In this document: one piece after another, positions 57,668 through 64,000 of the stretch
Layout: the number at the start of each line of letters is the position of its first letter
Numbering within the stretch: the first letter of the stretch is position 1
Source of the DNA: Bisporella sp. PMI_857
Lineage: Eukaryota; Ascomycota; Leotiomycetes; Helotiales; Helotiaceae
Assembly (NCBI GenBank): GCA_021307315.1
Contig: JAJSPD010000001.1
Coordinates: 1,054,001 to 1,118,000, forward strand
Length of the DNA: 64,000 bases
Direction: 5' to 3'
Made by a program: the position numbers and the translations under genes
The notes under the pieces: generated by a model
Told to the model about the DNA's origin: nothing
Seen by the model: the letters and a program-made list of their open reading frames with translations, nothing else
The model's database searches: none

Positions 57668-59493
57668 ATGCCCTCCACCTCCGATGAGTCTCCCCAATAT
57701 GCCCAAATTGGAAAGTTACGTGGATTTTTACCTCTCAACATCGAGGATGCCAGCCCCTTAACGCTGCACGGGCAAGGTCATCTCAATGCACTTATCAGGT
57801 CACGATCGAGCTCGTCATTACAAGGGTTGGGGACGCCGCGGAGGCCGTCGTCCTATCGCGCCGCGAGGGAGTTGGCAGATGAGGAGGGGAGCGGACACTT
57901 TGGGGACAGCGACGATAATTATTCGCTGAACGAGGAAAGGCGCCTAAGCTTGATACTCAATGGCCCGCAGATGCGAAGTCAGAGACTTATCGGGAATAGC
58001 AATCCTAGGTACCGCTGGGAGAGATATTGGAAAACTGAGGAGGAATTGAAGACTTTCAAAAAGCCAGTGTATGTATCATGGTATATCTTGCGGCATTGTG
58101 TATGTTGTACAGCTGTTGATCTGCCCTGTGCGTAGGAGAAAATATTACGAGCGCACAAATTCTCTGATTCAGCAATATGTAAGTACAAAAAATACCCCAT
58201 TTTCAGCACCACCTTTAATAGCCACAAGATATATATCGATCGTCTCCTCGATTCATCACTTCCCCACGATCTGTTAAATGAATATGCAAACACAACTACT
58301 GCGAACGGAGTAGAAGTGCCTCCAACCATAACAGAGGAGCCACCAACTTCAAGATCTGCTTCAATAACACCCTCAAACTCTGTTCCAGAATTACATGGCT
58401 TAAATTCGTTACCCAAGAAAGTCAAGCGGACACCAAGAGAGATATACAAGGTACCAAACGAAACAAGTCCATTATTGTCTGATGAAGATGACGATGATTA
58501 CGATGGACCCAAACCAGAGATACCCGGAATGGAGGATGATACCGTAGAAAGTAGTGATCGCATTGTCAAAGTTGCCATATATGTCAACCTCGCCGCCAAT
58601 GCCATTCTTCTTACTGGAAAGATAGCAGTTATTGTGCTCACGAATTCCTTGTCAGTGCTGGCCTCACTTGTGGACGCTGCACTTGACTTCCTATCTACTG
58701 CCATTGTATGGACTACAACAAGGTTGATCGAAAGACAAGACCAATATAACTATCCGGTTGGACGACGTCGTCTTGAGCCAATTGGCGTTCTCGTCTTTGC
58801 GGTTATAATGGTCACATCGTTCTTCCAAGTCGCCCTTGAATGTTTCAACCGATTGAATTCTGGAGACCATTCAATCATACAGCTTGGGCTGCCAGCCATC
58901 GTGATCATGTCTGCTACTGTATTCATCAAAGCTTTATGCTGGTTTTGGTGCCGACTCGTGAAGAATAGCAGTGTTCAAGCATTGGCGCAAGACGCAATGA
59001 CGGACATAATATTTAACATATTCAGTATAATATTCCCCCTAGGCAAGTTCTATCCCTTGAGCTCACTAAATGATTCCTAATGGGTGTTACAGTGGGGTTC
59101 TATGCAGAATTGTGGTGGTTTGATGCTCTCGGGGGACTCCTTCTATCTCTTTTCGTCATTTTCAACTGGGCCGGAACATCAGCCAGCCATATTCGCAATC
59201 TCACTGGCGCCGCAGCTACTGCTGACGAGCGCAATGTGCTGCTGTATCTCACCATGCGTTTTGCGAAGACGATCAAGCAGATCCAAGGTCTACAGGCATA
59301 TCATGCTGGCGATAAACTTAACGTCGAAGTTGATATAGTCCTGGATGAGAACATGAACTTGAGAGATAGTCATGACTTGGGCGAGTCACTTCAATATGTA
59401 TTGGAGTCGGTTCCAACTGTCGATCGAGCATTTGTACACCAAGATTACGCATCTTGGAATTTGCCTACCCATATGCAACAGCAGGGTGAGTAG
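57668..59493 (+). CDS. Cation diffusion facilitator, Mn-type signature
   Basis: Four exons (57668-58068, 58136-58178, 58229-59042, 59093-59493) give 552 aa. CDF proteins move divalent metals out of the cytosol by proton antiport. The first 220 residues are a cytosolic, Ser/Arg-rich extension ending in RKYYERTNSLIQQYIYIDRL and an acidic patch. Six membrane segments follow. In TM2 the metal site reads SLVDAALDFLSTA and in TM5 DAMTDIIFNIFS, both DxxxD. DxxxD is the pattern of the Mn group (plant MTP8-11); the Zn group has HxxxD. The C-terminal cytoplasmic domain (VEVDIVLDENMNLRDSHDLG, VDRAFVHQDY) is complete. The 43-nt second exon and the third intron (59043-59092, GC donor GCAAGT) are needed to keep the membrane helix FSIIFPLVGFYAELWW intact. 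Likely organelle: Golgi or vacuole, inferred only. Confidence 0.9.
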
Positions 59494-59955
59494 TAACAGG
59501 AGAAAAAGGTTTCTGCGTGTCACTGAATCTTAGCTATGTATTGTATAGTGCTGAATTATACTACGATTGTCTGTACTGATAGGCGATCCCTTGTTGTACA
59601 TATATCAGACGAACTCTAACTACTCAAATGGCGGTTATTCAACCTTTCACCTTCTCTAACTTTGTTGTTTGAATGAAATGACCAATGGTTGAGAAAGCCT
59701 GCTTCCAAATGGTGCCTCTCCGCCAACGTCCCCGCTGATCAACACACGGCTCAAAAAGCCACGCCCGCAAATCCCGCCACGGATCGACACAAGCCCGGCG
59801 CCGAAAAGGTTTGCAATACCTCATCTCAGTTTGTGCAGAAACCTGGCGCTGGAAATTGATCAACGTGAACGAATCGTTGGCGCGCGTGGCGGGGCCCCTT
59901 TCATTTTATATCTCGCATATGCCATGGAACATGCACAACAACGCTTGGCATATTG

Positions 59956-59980
59956 ATATCATATCATATCATATCATATC
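59956..59980. repeat. ATATC microsatellite (x5)
   Basis: Five perfect tandem ATATC units. Confidence 0.9.
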
Positions 59981-61395
59981 ACAATATCACAACGAAATAA
60001 GTCATAAGTGTTATCTTTGTATGATGGCAAGCCGCAACGCATAGGTTAATTGTCAAATATGTTAGAACACTATTCTCAAAAATGATATTGATCAGCTAAA
60101 GGCCTGAACAAAAGGACCTAAATTTAAAGAAGTGTTGAGGGGCGTTGCTAACAATCAATAGACTACCGACACCATAGTACAGCGCACTAGCAGTATTGGA
60201 TTCGCTAAAATGACGATGGCGGAAACCAATGTCAAATTTAATCAGGGGCTGCGATGACCTAAAAGGTTGGGATGCTTTCGCTTACTCGTCGAAGCCGTCC
60301 AGGGCACATGGTACACCGGGTTTGAATGGATACTAATTGATCTCTCTGGCCCGAATTGGGACTTTGAGAGCAATTGTTTTATGTCCTCCTCCTCACGTAT
60401 ATATCGAAGTGACAGCGCCCAACTACTTGCCCGGCTCAGCATGAGAAAGGGATGTGAGGATTGTTCCTCAGAGGTGCATATTTCGTATTCCTGGACCACA
60501 AAAACGTCATGTCGGATATTTACCTATTTATGTTTGTTCGAACCCCTGAGAACCTGCAAAGCCACATCTTTGCCATCTCCTTGCTTTGAAAGCGGACCTC
60601 ACTCGGGTATACTGGAGAAAAGAAAAGAAAAAGAAAAGGCGAAAAACCTGAAATTTCCCATGCACTATATCAAATTGTTGATAAACATAAAAGGCATCTA
60701 GCATGGCCATGGCACCATATCAATATTCACCCTCCCATTATTCAAGATCCTTTGATTAAGCCATGAAAGAGAATCAGGGGATCTGAATTAGGTAAAGACG
60801 GTAATCTTACAGGGCTACACGCCTGCGAATGGGGTACCGATAGCCCCGCAAGACATCAACTCAATTTGGAGCCTAAAAGAGGGATTATACTACAGTATAT
60901 TTTCAAAATTAATAATGTCTGACCCTGCTAAAGCTAGTCTCTGAGATGACGGGGTTTGATATGCAAGGGTATACATACAGTAGATTCGAGTCAAGAGTCA
61001 CGAGAACCTGTTCGTCAATCTCGTCAAACGCGAGCCGGTGTGGCCAGTCAAATGGTGGGCGGGGGGATGGTATGATACAATCCTACTCAGTCTGTGCCAT
61101 TCTTTTATGTAATTATGTAACTGAACATTGACACAATTGCATATGAAGCTGCACGGATACCATTTAAGTAGACAAGAGCGAGTATTAATGGGTAGTGTTT
61201 CTGTTATATTGTAAAGTCCAGTAGAGTACATAATAATATGGTACAGCAGTAGAGTATGTACATGGGGCCGGCTCGGACAATGGTGGTTTAGAAAGACTGA
61301 CCCGATTGGGCTAGGCAAAGTGGAGGAGGCTGGTTGGTGCAGGTGAAAAAAAGAGTCTTGGGTGTCAGAGTGAGAGAGAGAAAGAAGAGAGAGGG

Positions 61396-61396
<1 letters not shown>

Positions 61397-61422
<26 letters not shown>
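61397..61422. repeat. AG microsatellite (about x13)
   Basis: An (AG)n tract, preceded by impure GA-rich DNA from about 61371 and followed by ACAG units to about 61430. Confidence 0.9.
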
Positions 61423-61430
<8 letters not shown>

Positions 61431-61460
61431 CATACATACAAACTTCACTCATTTCACATC

Positions 61461-61487
61461 ACCACCACCACCACCACCACCACCACC
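61461..61487. repeat. ACC microsatellite (x9)
   Basis: Nine perfect ACC units, 38 bp downstream of the AG tract, probably in the promoter or leader of the last gene. Confidence 0.9.
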
Positions 61488-62175
61488 CCATCATCCTTCT
61501 GTTCCTTCTTCTTTGCCTGGTTACGCTCGCTCCATTGTTACATATTTTGATCATTGATCGTTTCAACTTTCCCTTGTCCTAATATTGTGTGCAGCGTGGT
61601 CCTTGGCCTGGTGAGTTTGATTTTCAATCCTGCCCTGCTCACCCGGATCCTTGCCGGACATCTATATTTGGACTGGCATCAAAAATCAACCAGCCTCCAG
61701 GGCAGACTCGAAAACCACCTACGCAAACAATACCGCAAGGACGCGATGATAATGTGAGAGCATAGAAAGACGGTTCACTGTGCTCAGAATTATCAACTCT
61801 TTTGAATCCGGCTCGCGACTCTTCTAAAATCGGGACGCGAACCTTCAAAACACTCGCTAGAACTCAATCACGAACAACTGTCAATATTGCATCTCATCCA
61901 TTTCTTGAGCAATCTCACATGTGAGGGCAACTCACCCCCAGGATTTGACGTCGGGTACTTGCATACATACTGGACCTCTGCTAACCTACCCTTTCTTCCA
62001 CAGACCGTCCTTTCGTTACCTCATCAATTAACGAACCGCTGACGATTTCCCTTCGATAATAACGTGCAATAATATTGTTTACTTGGAGCTTTAGTGGACA
62101 TACCTCCGTATATGTTTTGGGGGGCATTCAGGGGCCGAAATTAATCCACATTCCTAACAACCAAGTTTCTACTAC

Positions 62176-64000
62176 ATGCCGAAATTTCCCAAAAGCTTCG
62201 GGCGACGTAGATCGTCCGGTAATGTTTTGGAAGATGTACAAGCAGAGCCCTCCGCAGCTGTAGAGCATAGCTTCAAGGTTTTTGAACGGCCAGACGGAGC
62301 CAGTAGATCTTTCGATGGAGGAGTGAAACTGGCAAAAGCTTCAACCAGCTACACACCGTCCAATTTAGCACCTAGGCCAAAAACAACTGGTCGAGAAGAG
62401 AACATGTTTGAAGGTATAATCAATGGTAATCGGTCAGCATCCCCTCAGTCCGCCAGGAATAACAGACCATTAACTCTGCAAAGTGGTAGTGGGGCATCGA
62501 ACAGTAACAGCGCATCTACGACAGATAATTCCTCGCGTCTAAGTGCAGCGTCAACAGCGCCGTCATCCACGAACTCGAAGTCTGAAGAGTGGAAAAGTCA
62601 TGACAAACCTTCCGGCGGCATTCCACTGCCTCCAGTTCCGAAATCACAGTCTACCTTTTCTTTGAAGGCGGCGGGTCGATCTCTCTCTTGGGGACGTAAC
62701 AAACAAAACAACACGCCGCCGCCACCTCCTCCTCTGCGGAAAGACACACCCTCCCCTCCACCAAACGAATATCAGGGTAGGCAAAGGGCTGTGACGGCGT
62801 CAAGTTATGCAAGCACTGCAACACCTCCAAAACTTGATGAGAGAGAACTAGGATTGAGTCTAGGGGGCGACTTTGGGGATATGTTCAGCAGTTTTGGAAA
62901 GCGGAAAAGCCAAATGCTAGAGGCAGAAAGAAACAGGGCAATGTCCAAAAGCCCTGTAAGACCCTCAATTACTTTTCATCTCGACATCAAACTGACTTCG
63001 AAACAGGAATTGCCGCCTTCTGGGCCGGCATCTCGTTCGCAAACTACGAGTCGCTTAAATGTTCCAACACCACTACACCTCGACAAGAATAAGGACATTG
63101 AGTCTGCTCCATATTCGTGGGGCACGCAGCATTCCAATGACGGACTAATGGCAAACCCCAGCCCCCCTCCCTTCTCTCCTCGAAATGACGAAAACCTACC
63201 GCCAGTTCCTCAACACTCAACACCATTGCGAAGGCCAGTCAACAACCCACCTAGCACATTACGGCAGAACACAAGGCCTCCCCTTGCTGACGCCGGCATC
63301 AGGCGGAACAGCGGCTATACCGGACGACGTCAGTCGACAGCTGAGCTAGATTTGGACGAAGACGCGAAACTTCTTAGAGAGTCCATAGTTGCGAGCAAGA
63401 AATTGAATGCACCAAATTTTAGCCCTCACGTCCGTGATAGCTGGGCCATCCCTCCGGAAAAAGCATATAAAGTAGATGATGCTACCATTGCGACGTGGTC
63501 AACCGGTTCTGTGAACACAACACCCAAAGCTCAAAGGGCCCCGTTGCCTCAGGATGATAGCATGTTCGATAACGAAACCTTAGAGTCTGCTAGTCTTGCC
63601 CAAAAATTTGAGGAAACGATAATTTCGCTGCCGAAATCCGCCGCAGCGAGCAAGGTTATGACCCCAGCACAATTCGAGCGGTATAAGCAGGATCAGGAGA
63701 GAATGAGAAGCGTTGGCGGGAAGACCAAGGATGAAGAAGATGACGATGAGGAGGAAGACACCTACGAAGAGGAGGAAGATGAAGCTGAGAAAAACAGACA
63801 GCTTGCAAAACAACGTCGGAAGCAAGAGGCTCATATGGCCGTTTACAGGCAACAGATGATGAAAGTCACTGGCGAGACACCATCTACAGGTTCTTTTATG
63901 TCATCTGGAAAGTCTTCATCCTTGGGTAATCGTCCTTCCTTTTTTGCAACTCAAAGTAGCCCAAATCTTTCAAATCTCGGATCACCAGAGGAAGGCGAAG
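62176..64000 (+). CDS. Large Pro/Ser-rich conserved fungal protein, 5' part
   Basis: The ATG at 62176 opens MPKFPKSFGRRRSSGNVLED. Exon 1 (62176-62955) and exon 2 (63007 to the window edge) join across a 51-bp intron (CCT|GTAAGA ... AACAG|GAA). About 591 residues are visible with no stop, so the C-terminus lies outside. The visible part is mostly disordered: Ser/Thr-rich tracts, a poly-Pro run near residue 182 (TPPPPPPPL), the short motif LGLSLGGDFGDMFSSFGKRK, a segment resembling KLLRESIVASKKLN, and a charged region near 63650-63830 (TPAQFERYKQDQERM, then a long Asp/Glu run and EKNRQLAKQRRKQEAHMAVY, probably coiled coil). It resembles conserved filamentous-fungal proteins without assigned function; I do not name it. 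The basic N-terminus and poly-Pro tract could suit a cytoskeletal or cortical scaffold, but that is only a guess. Confidence 0.8.
   Translation, partial: MPKFPKSFGRRRSSGNVLEDVQAEPSAAVEHSFKVFERPDGASRSFDGGVKLAKASTSYTPSNLAPRPKTTGREENMFEGIINGNRSASPQSARNNRPLTLQSGSGASNSNSASTTDNSSRLSAASTAPSSTNSKSEEWKSHDKPSGGIPLPPVPKSQSTFSLKAAGRSLSWGRNKQNNTPPPPPPLRKDTPSPPPNEYQGRQRAVTASSYASTATPPKLDERELGLSLGGDFGDMFSSFGKRKSQMLEAERNRAMSKSPVRPSITFHLDIKLTSKQELPPSGPASRSQTTSRLNVPTPLHLDKNKDIESAPYSWGTQHSNDGLMANPSPPPFSPRNDENLPPVPQHSTPLRRPVNNPPSTLRQNTRPPLADAGIRRNSGYTGRRQSTAELDLDEDAKLLRESIVASKKLNAPNFSPHVRDSWAIPPEKAYKVDDATIATWSTGSVNTTPKAQRAPLPQDDSMFDNETLESASLAQKFEETIISLPKSAAASKVMTPAQFERYKQDQERMRSVGGKTKDEEDDDEEEDTYEEEEDEAEKNRQLAKQRRKQEAHMAVYRQQMMKVTGETPSTGSFMSSGKSSSLGNRPSFFATQSSPNLSNLGSPEEGE

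Larger units (their letters stand above)
59494..62175. other. Intergenic with microsatellites and leader of last gene
   Basis: No supported gene in about 2.7 kb. It holds three microsatellites (listed separately). A leader intron for the last gene could run from about 61611 (GTGAGT) to 62003 (TTCCACAG). A minus-strand frame at 60242-60499 has no family signature. Confidence 0.45.

Overview
This window is nuclear DNA of a filamentous ascomycete (Pezizomycotina). The genes carry short GT-AG introns of about 45-90 bp with CTAAC/CTAAT-like branch sites. Many products are typical of this group: a Zn2Cys6 regulator, a fungal Hsp30-type small heat-shock protein, a MOSC-fused molybdenum cofactor sulfurase and a DSF2-like Sel1 protein. 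A leotiomycete is plausible from the overall character of the proteins, but that is inference. I see no bacterial operons, CRISPR arrays, viral genes or intact transposons.

Layout. 0-2 kb: AT-rich DNA with the decayed remains of a WD40-repeat gene on the minus strand. 2.7-8.2 kb: a cysteine-rich single-pass membrane protein and a Zn2Cys6 transcription factor, both on the minus strand. 8.2-13.7 kb: a gene-poor stretch upstream of the transcription factor. 13.7-27.1 kb: a compact housekeeping block with a SAM+PH polarity protein, mitoribosomal mS42 (RSM26-like), molybdenum cofactor sulfurase, a dienelactone hydrolase interrupted by a stop codon, the mRNA exporter MEX67 and the COPII cargo-receptor subunit ERV46. 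29.0-31.3 kb: the DSF2-like Sel1-repeat protein. 31.3-39.4 kb: another gene-poor stretch with G-quadruplex-type tracts and degenerate telomere-like repeats. 39.4-41.4 kb: an RRM+YTH RNA reader. 44.4-45.5 kb: a small heat-shock gene behind an array of heat-shock elements. 46.4-59.5 kb: a second compact block with proteasome beta6, PI4-kinase STT4, a class I methyltransferase, LSM6, an ESC2/RAD60-like SUMO-domain protein and a CDF metal transporter. 62.2-64 kb: the 5' part of a long proline/serine-rich protein that runs off the window.

Most products are core eukaryotic machinery (mRNA processing and export, proteasome, ER-Golgi traffic, phosphoinositides, mitochondrial translation, cofactor biogenesis), arranged as independent single genes. 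Three close head-to-head pairs share promoters of about 250-330 bp: RSM26-like/MOCOS, PRE7/STT4 and LSM6/ESC2-like. Exon structures were built by hand from splice consensus, reading frame and protein-family continuity. They explain nearly every long open frame and yielded several unusual points: two GC-AG introns, a 5-nucleotide first coding exon in STT4, an in-frame stop just before the catalytic His of the hydrolase, and a dense heat-shock-element array. I did not find a convincing new multi-gene system.
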